Assembly (NCBI GenBank): GCA_002390825.1
Contig: DGQR01000077.1
Span: forward strand, 1-22,502
DNA length: 22,502 bases
DNA from: Rhodoferax sp. UBA4409
Lineage (GTDB): Bacteria > Pseudomonadota > Gammaproteobacteria > Burkholderiales > Burkholderiaceae_C
Reading direction: 5' to 3'
Under the pieces are notes generated by a model. It was given only the letters and a program-made list of their open reading frames with translations, did not search any database and had not been told where the DNA came from. Made by a program: the position numbers and the translations under genes. The stretch's first letter is position 1; the number at the start of each line of letters is the position of its first letter. Positions 6,896 to 13,565 of the stretch are shown here, in pieces.

Positions 6896-7746
6896 CATGC
6901 GGAAGTGCTGAGGGTGCGGGTACTGTCGGTCAGGCCCTCGGCGACCTGGGCGTAGATCTTTTGGGCCAGCTCGGCGATTTGCTGGTTGGTGGTGGTGTTG
7001 CCACTGGCATCGCTGCTGCTGGCGAGGCTGGCGACCGCCTCTTGGAGTTCGCCCACTATGCGTTCTATCTCGGACACGGTGCCGTCCTGGTTGGTGTCCA
7101 GCGTGTCGTAAGTGGTGGTGCTGCTGGACTCGGTCTTGCCGGCACCGCCAGGGCCACCGCTGGGAGGAGGACCGCTTGGGCCTCCGGGGCCTCCGGGGCC
7201 CTGTGCGCCTTGGGCGCCCGCGGGCGGCTGGGGCCGGCCGGCATCGAACTCAGCCTGCGACAAAGAGCCGCTGCCATCGGCATCGAGCAGGCTGAAATCC
7301 TGGCTGACGTCTTGGCCGGACTCTGACTTGATTTTGTCGGTCAGCACCTGCAGCTCGTCTTGGCTGACCGCGCCGTCGCTATCCGTGTCCACCTTGCTGA
7401 ACAGGTCGTCCTGGCTGCCATTGCTGCCGCCCATGCCACGCGACTGTGCGAAGTCCATGGTCGAGGGCGGGGGCATCAGGTCTTTCATGCCCTTGTCCAG
7501 CTCGTCGCTGGAGAGGCTGCCGTCGGCGTTGCTGTCCATTTTGGTGAACAACTCTTGACTGTCGCCCAAGCTGGCCCCGGTTTTGCTGGCGATGTCGCTC
7601 AACATACTGCTGAGTTCGGTCTGGTCGACGCCGCCACTGCTGTCGGTATCGACCTTGGCGAACATCTTCGCCTGGTGCTGCGCCCGCTGCGCACTGACTG
7701 CGGCCCAAGCGTTGCTGGAGCCACTGACCCCGCTGATGCTGCTCAT
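6895..7746 (-). CDS. EF-hand calcium-binding protein (five EF-hands, Gly/Pro-rich linker)
   Basis: This 283-residue protein has five canonical 12-residue EF-hand loops: DTDSSGGVDQTE (33-44), DSNADGSLSSDE (71-82), DTDSDGAVSQDE (120-131), DADGSGSLSQAE (155-166) and DTNQDGTVSEIE (217-228). All carry acidic residues at positions 1, 3 or 5 and the final Glu. A collagen-like Gly/Pro/Gln stretch (about 171-204) separates loops four and five. The protein has no Cys and no recognisable signal peptide, so its location is unknown. The ATG at 7746 was chosen over an ATG two codons earlier because AGAAAGGA is spaced correctly for it. It is transcribed away from the adjacent two-component system across a 223-bp gap and probably acts as a calcium sensor or buffer. 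Its partner is unknown. Confidence 0.88.
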   Translation of the reverse strand: MSSISGVSGSSNAWAAVSAQRAQHQAKMFAKVDTDSSGGVDQTELSSMLSDIASKTGASLGDSQELFTKMDSNADGSLSSDELDKGMKDLMPPPSTMDFAQSRGMGGSNGSQDDLFSKVDTDSDGAVSQDELQVLTDKIKSESGQDVSQDFSLLDADGSGSLSQAEFDAGRPQPPAGAQGAQGPGGPGGPSGPPPSGGPGGAGKTESSSTTTYDTLDTNQDGTVSEIERIVGELQEAVASLASSSDASGNTTTNQQIAELAQKIYAQVAEGLTDSTRTLSTSA

Positions 7747-7829
7747 GGTCATTTCCTTTCTGAATAGGTGGTTGGTGTGCCACCCGGAACCACAAGCGCC
7801 GAGCGACCGCCCCATTCTTGAAAGCGCAG

Positions 7830-7867
7830 GTATCGCCGGTTTGTCTGCTTTGTACCGGGCCTGATAC
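7830..7867. promoter_or_regulatory. Operator-like repeats between EF-hand gene and response regulator
   Basis: The inverted repeat GTATC-N-CCGG (7830-7839) and CCGG-N4-GATAC (7855-7867) frames a direct repeat of TTTGT at 7840 and 7849. It lies in the middle of the divergent intergenic region, where shared control of the EF-hand gene and the two-component system would be expected. No functional assignment is possible from sequence. Confidence 0.25.
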
Positions 7868-7895
7868 ACAAGGCGGTTTCAAGCGGGGAGATGCG

Positions 7896-7940
7896 GGCGG
7901 CCCACCCGCCATTTCGGGGCTTTGCGGGGCGGGTGGTTTT
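7896..7940 (+). promoter_or_regulatory. Competing hairpins before the response regulator (possible attenuator)
   Basis: CCACCCGCC (7902-7910) can pair perfectly with GGCGGGTGG (7928-7936), followed by TTTT, a terminator-like shape ending 29 bases before the response-regulator start. The same left arm can instead pair with GGCGG (7896-7900) just upstream. The two folds exclude each other. No leader peptide or ligand is evident. Confidence 0.3.
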
Positions 7941-7969
7941 CTACACTGACCGGGCCGCAGGGACTGTCC

Positions 7970-8710
7970 ATGAATACCAAGATCTCCATCCTCATCGTCG
8001 ACGACGACGCCGAAATCACCGAGCTGCTGGGCGACTACCTCAGCCGCTTTAACTTCGAGGTGCACACCGCCTTTGACGCCGACAGCATGCGCACTCAACT
8101 GCAGCGCCACACGGTGAGCCTGGTGGTGCTGGATGTGATGCTGCCGGGCACCGATGGCCTCACGCTGTCCCGCGAAATACGGGAGCGTTCGCAGATCCCG
8201 GTGATCATGCTCACCGCGCGGACCACCACCTTTGACCGCATCATGGGGCTGGAAAACGGGGCAGACGATTACATGGGCAAACCCTTTGAGCCGCGTGAGC
8301 TGGTCGCCCGCATCCACACCGTGCTGCGCCGTTCGCAAGGCGCCAACGACGCCGCCCCGAACCTGGCCCGCAGCGACGTGGTCTGTTTTGACGGCTGGGA
8401 GCTGCACCGCGAGGAGCGCACCTTGGTGTCGCCCACCGGTTTGGTGGTGGCCCTCTCCAACGCCGAGTTCCGGCTCTTGAATACCTTTTTGCAGACGCCC
8501 CGGCGCCTTTTCAGCCGCGACCAGCTGATGGAGCAGGCGCGCGGCCGCGCCATGGATGCGTTTGAGCGCAGCATCGACCTGTTGGTCTCCCGCCTGCGGC
8601 AAAAGCTGGCGGATGACCCGGACGAACCCTCCATGATCAAAACCGTGCGCGGCGCGGGCTACATGTTCAATGTGCAGTCGGTCCAGGGGCGGATGGCATG
8701 GCGGGTGTGA
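7970..8710 (+). CDS. OmpR-family two-component response regulator
   Basis: This 246-residue DNA-binding regulator is activated by phosphorylation. The receiver domain (about 1-122) has the acidic triad DDD at 11-13, the phosphoacceptor Asp in VLDVMLPG (D55), Thr82 in LTAR and Lys104 in GKPFEPREL. The winged-helix domain (about 140-238) shows LSNAEFRLLNTFL, the SRDQL turn, recognition helix SIDLLVSRLRQKL and the wing TVRGAGYMF. The overall pattern is closest to the RstA/OmpR branch. AGGGA precedes the ATG by six bases; an earlier in-frame ATG at 7922 gives an N-terminus without homology. Its 3' end overlaps the kinase gene by 13 bases, so the two are co-translated. Confidence 0.95.
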   Translation: MNTKISILIVDDDAEITELLGDYLSRFNFEVHTAFDADSMRTQLQRHTVSLVVLDVMLPGTDGLTLSREIRERSQIPVIMLTARTTTFDRIMGLENGADDYMGKPFEPRELVARIHTVLRRSQGANDAAPNLARSDVVCFDGWELHREERTLVSPTGLVVALSNAEFRLLNTFLQTPRRLFSRDQLMEQARGRAMDAFERSIDLLVSRLRQKLADDPDEPSMIKTVRGAGYMFNVQSVQGRMAWRV

Positions 8711-9768
8711 GCCTGCTGCGTACCTGGCGGGCGCGACTGGCTTCGGGCGCGGAGCGCTGTTTGCCGGATAGTTTGTTCGGCCGCTTGGCCATGCTGCTGG
8801 CGGTGGCTGTGATCAGCAGCCATGTGCTTGCACTCACCATGTTGTTTGAGCTGCGGCCGGATTTTCCGCCTGGCATGCCCCCACCCGGCTTGCCGCTGCC
8901 ACCCCACGGGCCACCGCCCTTGGAGTTGCTGCTGGACATTGGAGTACGCCTTTCGGCCCTCTTGTTGGCGGCGTGGATTGGTGCCCGTTGGCTGTCAGAC
9001 CCGGTGCGGCGCCTGGCCGGTGCAGCCCGGGAGCTGGGCCACAACATCCATCGGCCACCGTTGCCCGAGAGCGGCACCCGCGAATGCCGCGAGGCCACCC
9101 AAGTGTTCAACCAGATGCAGCAGCGCATCCGGGCCCAACTGGAAGAGCGCGACCAGTTTGTGGCAGCGGTGTCGCACGACCTGCGCACGCCGCTGACCCG
9201 ATTGGCCCTGCGCGCCGAATCCTTGAAGGATGCAGCCGACCGCCAGCGTTTTGCCAAAGATGTCGCGGAGATGGACACCATGATCCGGGTCACCTTGGAC
9301 TATTTGCGGGGCGCCGCCGATGCGGAGCCCTGGGTGCCGATGGACATGGCCTCGCTGGTTGAGAGCCTGGCGCACGACCAGCAAGACTGTGGCCATGACG
9401 TGCAAGCCCTGACCCTCCCGCCGGTGCCCCCGGTGCGGGCGCAGCCCACCGCGCTGCGGCGGTGCATCAGCAATTTGCTGGACAACGCGGTGCGCTACGG
9501 CGGCTGTGCCCGGGTGCACCTCGTTCCGGCAGGGCCGATGTTGCGGGTGCTGGTGCATGACGATGGCCCCGGAATCCCTGAGGCCGAGCTTGGCAGGGTG
9601 TTGCAGCCCTTTTACCGGGTGGAGGGCTCGCGCAACCGGCACACCGGTGGGGTGGGGCTGGGTTTGGCAGCCGCCCACGATATCGCTCGCCAGCACGGGG
9701 GCAGCTTGCAGTTGCGCAACCGGCCCGGTGGGGGCATCGAGGCCGAGCTGGTGCTGCCCTTGGGTTAG
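8698..9768 (+). CDS. Sensor histidine kinase, partner of the upstream response regulator
   Basis: This 356-residue inner-membrane kinase has two membrane segments (about 27-52 and 77-99) enclosing a periplasmic part of only ~25 residues, strongly Pro-rich (FPPGMPPPGLPLPPHGPPP). A HAMP linker (about 98-150) follows. The dimerisation/phosphoacceptor motif is FVAAVSHDLRTPLTRL (His160). The ATP-binding domain has N-box NLLDNAVRYGG (N263), G1 DDGPGIP (289-294), F-box PFYR and G2 GGVGLGLA (317-324). With so small a periplasmic part, sensing probably involves the membrane, HAMP or a partner protein. The ATG at 8698 lies inside the regulator gene. Confidence 0.94.
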   Translation: MAGVSLLRTWRARLASGAERCLPDSLFGRLAMLLAVAVISSHVLALTMLFELRPDFPPGMPPPGLPLPPHGPPPLELLLDIGVRLSALLLAAWIGARWLSDPVRRLAGAARELGHNIHRPPLPESGTRECREATQVFNQMQQRIRAQLEERDQFVAAVSHDLRTPLTRLALRAESLKDAADRQRFAKDVAEMDTMIRVTLDYLRGAADAEPWVPMDMASLVESLAHDQQDCGHDVQALTLPPVPPVRAQPTALRRCISNLLDNAVRYGGCARVHLVPAGPMLRVLVHDDGPGIPEAELGRVLQPFYRVEGSRNRHTGGVGLGLAAAHDIARQHGGSLQLRNRPGGGIEAELVLPLG

Positions 9769-9770
9769 TT

Positions 9771-9832
9771 TCGCTATAAAAAAAAGAGCTTCTGGCGCTT
9801 TATGGGCGTGGGCTAGGTGGCTTTTTATTGGG
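9771..9832 (+). repeat. Dispersed repeat copy R3
   Basis: TCGCTAT (9771-9777), 8 bases (all A), GAGC (9786-9789), 5 bases, GCGC (9795-9798), 13 bases, GCTAGGTGGC (9812-9821), then TTTTTA. Spacing is identical to the other copies apart from one inserted base in the last block. It fills the gap between the convergent kinase and DUF1653 genes, and its T-run could help terminate the kinase transcript. Confidence 0.75.
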
Positions 9833-10064
9833 TAATGAGTTTGAAGCGCGGTTGGGTTACACCGTCAATCACCACGGTTTCCAAAAACATGGCCGCGGGG
9901 CGCACCCACAGGCCTTGTTCGCCGTACAACGCGCGGTAAAGGGTCATGGGCTCGCAGGTTTCGCTGTGGCGGACCGTGTCCAGCACTTGGTACATGCCGC
10001 CCTTGTAATGGCGGTATGTGCCGGGCGGGGTGACAACGAGTGGGGGGAGTTTTTCATCGAACAT
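9825..10064 (-). CDS. DUF1653 domain protein
   Basis: This small 79-residue protein shows the DUF1653 pattern: PGTYRHYKGGMYQVLDTVRHSET, then EPMTLYRALYGEQGLWVRP and a final FLETV. The family folds as a small beta barrel and its biochemical role is unknown. The ATG at 10064 gives the family N-terminus. No ribosome-binding site precedes it; TAGTAT (10076-10071) sits seven bases upstream on the same strand where a -10 box for a leaderless mRNA would be. It lies back to back with the RNA methyltransferase gene, with 16 bp between start codons. Confidence 0.85.
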   Translation of the reverse strand: MFDEKLPPLVVTPPGTYRHYKGGMYQVLDTVRHSETCEPMTLYRALYGEQGLWVRPAAMFLETVVIDGVTQPRFKLITQ

Positions 10065-10080
10065 GGGACAATACTAGGCT
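10065..10080. promoter_or_regulatory. Shared divergent start region of DUF1653 and RNA methyltransferase genes
   Basis: Only 16 bp separate the two opposed ATG codons. Overlapping -10-like hexamers are AATACT on the + strand (10070-10075) and TAGTAT on the - strand (10076-10071). Both are close enough to the start codons that the mRNAs would be leaderless or nearly so. Neither start has a proper Shine-Dalgarno sequence. Confidence 0.3.
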
Positions 10081-11352
10081 ATGCATCCAAAAGCTCTGCT
10101 TGACGCCTGTTCCGAATTGGTCCGGCTCACTCTCAAATTCGACCATCCCGCAGACGCCATCGTCTCCCGTTTTTTCCGCGACAACCGTGGTCTGGGGCCG
10201 CGTGAGCGCGCCACCCTCGCCGAAACGGTCTACACCGTTTTGCGCAAAAAACTGCTGTTTGACCACTTGGCGCCCTCCGGTAGCGGCCCCAAGGAGCGCC
10301 GTTTGGCGATTCTGGGTTTTTACGGCCCCGGTGATTTCCTGCGCAGCGCATTGACGGACCAGGAAAAGCGCTGGCTCGACCAGTGCGAAGCCGTCAAGCC
10401 CGAAGACTTGATGGAGCGCCATCGCCACAACCTGCCTGAATGGCTGGTGCAGCCCTTGAAAGACCAGTTGGGCGCCGGTTTCTGGCCGTTGGTGGAAAAC
10501 CTGAACCTCGGTGCAGGCCTGGATTTGCGTGTGAACGCACTCAAAGCCAAGCGCGCCGATGTGCAAAAAGAACTCCAACAAGCGGGTATCAAGGCAGTGC
10601 CGACCCCGTTTTCCCCTTGGGGCTTGCGCATCGCGGGCAAACCCGCACTGAACAAGAACGAGGCGTTTTTGCGCGGTGATTTTGAAGTTCAGGACGAGGG
10701 CTCCCAGCTGCTCGCCATGTTGGTCGACGCCAAGCGCGGCGAAATGGTGGTGGACTTTTGTGCGGGCGCTGGTGGCAAAACCCTGGCCCTGGGCGCTTCG
10801 ATGCGCAGCACCGGCCGCCTGTACGCGTTTGACACCTCGGCCCACCGCCTCGATGCGCTGAAACCACGCATGGCGCGCAGCGGTCTGTCCAATGTGCACC
10901 CGGCAGCCATCGCGCACGAGCGGGACGACCGTGTGAAACGCCTGACCGGCAAGCTCGACCGGGTGTTGGTGGATGCGCCTTGCACCGGCCTGGGAACTTT
11001 GCGCCGTAATCCGGACCTTAAGTGGCGCCAGACGATGGCCGGTGTAGAAGAGATGGCGGTGAAACAGGCTGCGATTCTGCAAAGTGCATCGCGCATGGTG
11101 AAGTCGGGTGGTCGCCTCGTGTATGCAACCTGCAGCGTATTGCCGCAGGAAAACGAAGCGATTGCCGAAGCCTTTGCTGCAGCCAACCCAGACTTTGTGC
11201 CTTTGTCGGCCGGTGAAGTCTTGGCAGCACAGAAGGTGGAGGGCGCCCCAAGCTTGTGCGCCGGCGGCGAAGACGGGCAGCTTTACCTCCGTTTGTGGCC
11301 TCATCGCCACGGAACGGACGGTTTCTTTGCTGCGGCTTGGCAAAAGAAGTGA
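10081..11352 (+). CDS. RsmB/NOP-family RNA cytosine-C5 methyltransferase
   Basis: This 423-residue SAM-dependent enzyme methylates cytosine C5 in RNA. The N-terminal part (about 1-140) is helical with a NusB-like stretch. The catalytic domain has SAM motif I VVDFCAGAGGKT (223-234), motif IV DAPCTGLGTLRRNP with Cys301 and motif VI VYATCSVLPQEN with the nucleophilic Cys351, both Cys in the order expected for RsmB/NOL1-type enzymes. Whether it modifies 16S rRNA C967 like RsmB or another site is unclear; Burkholderiales often carry a separate rsmB near fmt, so the symbol is withheld. The ATG at 10081 has no good ribosome-binding site. Confidence 0.92.
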   Translation: MHPKALLDACSELVRLTLKFDHPADAIVSRFFRDNRGLGPRERATLAETVYTVLRKKLLFDHLAPSGSGPKERRLAILGFYGPGDFLRSALTDQEKRWLDQCEAVKPEDLMERHRHNLPEWLVQPLKDQLGAGFWPLVENLNLGAGLDLRVNALKAKRADVQKELQQAGIKAVPTPFSPWGLRIAGKPALNKNEAFLRGDFEVQDEGSQLLAMLVDAKRGEMVVDFCAGAGGKTLALGASMRSTGRLYAFDTSAHRLDALKPRMARSGLSNVHPAAIAHERDDRVKRLTGKLDRVLVDAPCTGLGTLRRNPDLKWRQTMAGVEEMAVKQAAILQSASRMVKSGGRLVYATCSVLPQENEAIAEAFAAANPDFVPLSAGEVLAAQKVEGAPSLCAGGEDGQLYLRLWPHRHGTDGFFAAAWQKK

Positions 11353-11361
11353 TTGTTTTGA

Positions 11362-11395
11362 CGAAAGTTAATGTTTTTTAACTTCGTTTTGATTT
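11362..11395 (+). terminator. AT-rich inverted repeat after the RNA methyltransferase gene
   Basis: CGAAAGTTAA (11362-11371) pairs with TTAACTTCG (11378-11386) with one bulged A, followed by TTTTGATTT. It starts ten bases after the stop codon. It could be a weak intrinsic terminator or, since it also precedes the desaturase promoter, an operator. Confidence 0.45.
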
Positions 11396-11422
11396 AAGTC
11401 GCCCAAAATTGGCTGCCGCGTC

Positions 11423-11464
11423 TAAAATAGCGGTCTCACAAGGCGGTGTAGGTCGCCGCCTTGT
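11423..11464 (+). promoter_or_regulatory. Desaturase -10 box and 5'-end hairpin
   Basis: TAAAAT (11423-11428) is a good -10 candidate, predicting transcription to start near 11435. Directly there, ACAAGGCGG (11438-11446) pairs perfectly with CCGCCTTGT (11456-11464), and two further inner pairs leave a five-base loop. No T-run follows, so it is not a terminator. The -35 element is poor. Confidence 0.45.
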
Positions 11465-11502
11465 CATAACTAACCAAACCTCGTTGAGAGATTGAGCAAA
11501 CT

Positions 11503-12717
11503 ATGTTGTTACCTGACTGGGCAGTTTTGAACGCAGCCATCCAGTGGCTGGCCCATGGCACGTGGGATCTGGCTTGGTGGCAAATTGTTTTGTTCACTCT
11601 GGCGTTGACGCACATCACCATGATCAGTGTGACGGTCTTCTTGCACCGCCACCAAGCGCACCGGTCTTTGGACCTGCACCCGATCGCATCCCATTTCTTC
11701 CGTTTCTGGCTGTGGCTGACGACAGGCCAGGTCACCAAAGAGTGGGCGGCCATCCACCGCAAGCACCACGCCAAGTGCGAGCAGGCGGAAGATCCGCACA
11801 GCCCGCATGTGCATGGCATCAAAACCGTGTTGTTCCGCGGTGCGGAACTCTACCGCGCAGAGTCCAAGAACAAGGAAACCATGGCCCGTTTCGGCCACGG
11901 CACGCCCGATGACTGGATTGAACGCAACCTCTACACCCGCTTCTCTTGGCAGGGTGTGGGTTTGATGATGATCATCGACCTGTTTTTGTTCGGTGCAGCT
12001 GGTCTTGCGGTCTGGGCTTTGCAAATGGCGTGGACGCCTATCACCGCTGCCGGCATCATCAACGGCGCGGCCCACTACTGGGGCTACCGCAACTTTGAGG
12101 CGACCGACGCTTCCACCAATATCTCTCCTTGGGGCATCATCATTGCCGGTGAAGAGTTGCACAACAACCACCACACCTACCCCACATCGGCCAAGCTGTC
12201 GGTGAAGCCTTACGAGTTCGATATCGGCTGGATGTATATCTCCATCATGAGCGCCTTGGGTTTGGCGAAAGTCAAAAAGACACCGCCCAAAGCCGCTTAC
12301 GGTGATGTCCGCCCTGTGGCCGATGAGAAAACCCTCGAGGCGCTGATCGCTAACCGTTATGAAATCATGGCAGCCTATGCCAACGGTGTGCGCCAGGCAG
12401 CACGTGTTGAGCTCGCAGCCATGAAAGCGCGTAGCGCTGATGCCGCCGTAATCCAAGCCGCCAAACGCTGGATGCACCGCGATGTAGAGAAGGTGCCGGC
12501 CGCTGAGGCTTCGCAATTGGCCCAGGCCCGTGCAGCCTCGCCGGTTCTGGACAAGATGGTGACCATGCGCGAAGAGTTGCGCCAGCTGTGGCTGAACACC
12601 AGCGTTTCTCGCGAGCAGTTGGCCAAGGATCTGCAAGCATGGTGCCACCGTGCTGAAGAGAGCGGTATCGCCGCCCTGCGTGACTTCTCTATGAAGCTGC
12701 GTGCAGCGCGCGTCTAA
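11503..12717 (+). CDS. Fatty-acid / acyl-lipid desaturase (DesA-like, delta-9 type)
   Basis: This 404-residue di-iron membrane desaturase introduces a cis double bond into acyl chains of membrane lipids using oxygen. The three His boxes are HRHQAHR (48-54), HRKHH (85-89) and HNNHH (220-224), with an extra His in AHYWGYRNFE. Hydrophobic segments at about 23-45, 60-75, 152-178 and 180-195 suit the four-helix membrane core. The sequence resembles Pseudomonas DesA, which acts on phospholipid acyl chains. The C-terminal ~140 residues are charged and probably cytoplasmic. The ATG at 11503 has a modest GAGAGA upstream. The gene stands alone, has its own terminator, and its leader begins with a strong hairpin; desaturases are often oxygen- or temperature-regulated. 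Confidence 0.93.
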   Translation: MLLPDWAVLNAAIQWLAHGTWDLAWWQIVLFTLALTHITMISVTVFLHRHQAHRSLDLHPIASHFFRFWLWLTTGQVTKEWAAIHRKHHAKCEQAEDPHSPHVHGIKTVLFRGAELYRAESKNKETMARFGHGTPDDWIERNLYTRFSWQGVGLMMIIDLFLFGAAGLAVWALQMAWTPITAAGIINGAAHYWGYRNFEATDASTNISPWGIIIAGEELHNNHHTYPTSAKLSVKPYEFDIGWMYISIMSALGLAKVKKTPPKAAYGDVRPVADEKTLEALIANRYEIMAAYANGVRQAARVELAAMKARSADAAVIQAAKRWMHRDVEKVPAAEASQLAQARAASPVLDKMVTMREELRQLWLNTSVSREQLAKDLQAWCHRAEESGIAALRDFSMKLRAARV

Positions 12718-12737
12718 CTAAGACTCTGCCAGATTAG

Positions 12738-12765
12738 AAGCCCGCCTTGAGCGGGCTTTTTTACG
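12738..12765 (+). terminator. Terminator of the desaturase gene; arm of a 28-bp inverted repeat
   Basis: AGCCCGC, loop CTTGA, GCGGGCT followed by six T is a textbook intrinsic terminator 22 bases after the stop codon. The whole 28-base block recurs exactly, inverted, at 12909-12936. Confidence 0.9.
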
Positions 12766-12794
12766 CGTGGATGTTTTTGCTTATTGGCGACGGC

Positions 12795-12878
12795 GGTGGT
12801 AGGTGCACCGGCTTTGCTCCGTGTCCCCCGCCCTTCGGGCTCCTCCTTGACCTGCGCAAAGCCGGCGCACCCACCACC
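12795..12878. repeat. Long imperfect palindrome (REP/BIME-like)
   Basis: A 23-base arm (12795-12817) pairs with 12856-12878 at 21 of 23 positions; the arms start GGTGGT and end ACCACC. The 38-base loop carries its own small hairpin, GCCC-TTC-GGGC (12830-12840). The element lies between the two inverted terminators and codes for nothing recognisable. It resembles extragenic palindromic elements; no transposase is near. Confidence 0.75.
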
Positions 12879-12908
12879 TTGTTCTCGGCGAAGGAGCGAG
12901 GCATCAGA

Positions 12909-12936
12909 CGTAAAAAAGCCCGCTCAAGGCGGGCTT
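12909..12936 (-). terminator. Terminator of the rpmB-rpmG operon; inverted copy of the desaturase terminator
   Basis: On the - strand this block reads stem AGCCCGC, loop CTTGA, stem GCGGGCT and six T, 21 bases after the rpmG stop. It is identical over 28 bases to the desaturase terminator at 12738-12765 in opposite orientation. Confidence 0.9.
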
Positions 12937-12956
12937 TTCATCAAGGCAAGCGTGAA

Positions 12957-13127
12957 TTACTTCAGCTTGATTTCCTTGTAGTCGACGTGCTTGCGAGCAA
13001 CGGGATCAAATTTCTTGATCAACATTTTCTCGGGCATGGTCTTCTTGTTCTTGTCGGTCGTGTAGAAGTGACCGGTACCAGCTGTAGATTCCAGCTTGAT
13101 TTTTTCGCGTCCGCCTTTGGTTGCCAT
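12957..13127 (-). CDS. rpmG: 50S ribosomal protein L33
   Basis: This 56-residue ribosomal protein of the large subunit matches L33 throughout: MATKGGREKIKLEST, GTGHFYTTDKNK and a terminal KKFDPVARKHVDYKEIKLK. No Cys is present, so it is the zinc-independent (C-minus) form. AAGGAG lies at correct distance before the ATG at 13127, ruling out longer forms of the frame. It follows rpmB by 11 bases in the standard rpmB-rpmG pair and ends before an intrinsic terminator. Confidence 0.98.
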   Translation of the reverse strand: MATKGGREKIKLESTAGTGHFYTTDKNKKTMPEKMLIKKFDPVARKHVDYKEIKLK

Positions 13128-13138
13128 GGTGTTGCTCC

Positions 13139-13372
13139 TTATGCCTGGCCACGTGCGCGCAAGTCTGCGAGCACAACATCGATACCCTTTTTGTCGATCA
13201 GGCGCAAACCTGCATTCGAAATCCGCAGGCGAACCCAACGGTTTTCAGTTTCGACCCAGAAACGGCGATATTGCAGGTTCGGCAGGAACCGGCGCTTGGT
13301 TTTGTTGTTGGCGTGGGAAACATTGTTTCCGACCATGGGGCCTTTGCCCGTTACTTCACATACGCGTGCCAT
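13139..13372 (-). CDS. rpmB: 50S ribosomal protein L28
   Basis: This 77-residue large-subunit protein begins MARVCEVTGKGPMVGNNVSHANNKTKRRF, the L28 signature, and continues with LPNLQYRRFWVE and a basic C-terminus. The ATG at 13372 has GGAG upstream; an earlier in-frame ATG adds residues without homology. It is the first gene of rpmB-rpmG, with a TATAAT promoter about 160 bases upstream and a structured leader. Confidence 0.98.
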   Translation of the reverse strand: MARVCEVTGKGPMVGNNVSHANNKTKRRFLPNLQYRRFWVETENRWVRLRISNAGLRLIDKKGIDVVLADLRARGQA

Positions 13373-13480
13373 GTGGACACTCCGATTGATACGGCCAGTG
13401 CAAAAGTACACCGACCTCACCTCGCCAAAAAAAGGGTGGCGGTAACCCCCCGTCGATCACCTCAACGGAACCTGCTGAAC

Positions 13481-13536
13481 CCCTTTCCAGAAGGGCGGCC
13501 CCTCACGGGGCGAATTCAGCAAAGCCTCAGATTATA
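13481..13536 (-). promoter_or_regulatory. rpmB promoter (-10 TATAAT) and leader hairpins
   Basis: On the - strand a perfect TATAAT lies at 13536-13531, giving a transcript start near 13524 and a ~150-base leader. The leader starts with GCCCC-GTGA-GGGGC (13511-13498), a stem closed by a GNRA-type tetraloop, then CCCTT-CTGGA-AAGGG (13495-13481). No T-run follows. The -35 element is weak. Ribosomal-protein leaders often serve feedback control, but no known L28 site was recognised. Confidence 0.5.
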
Positions 13537-13565
13537 GCCGGTTCGAGAAATGCAGCCCTAAGGGC

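Noticed and set aside
7170..7240. Gly/Pro-rich codons in the EF-hand gene as a tandem DNA repeat
   Set aside because: The repetition is at the amino-acid level (Gly-Pro linker); the DNA shows no regular unit.
7379..8602. Long - strand frame spanning the EF-hand 5' end and response regulator
   Set aside because: It crosses two real divergent genes and the promoter region between them, with no recognisable domain.
12738..12936. Complete transposon or insertion sequence
   Set aside because: There is no coding capacity inside and no target-site duplication at the ends (GATTAG on the left, TTCATC on the right). It is kept only as a structured element.
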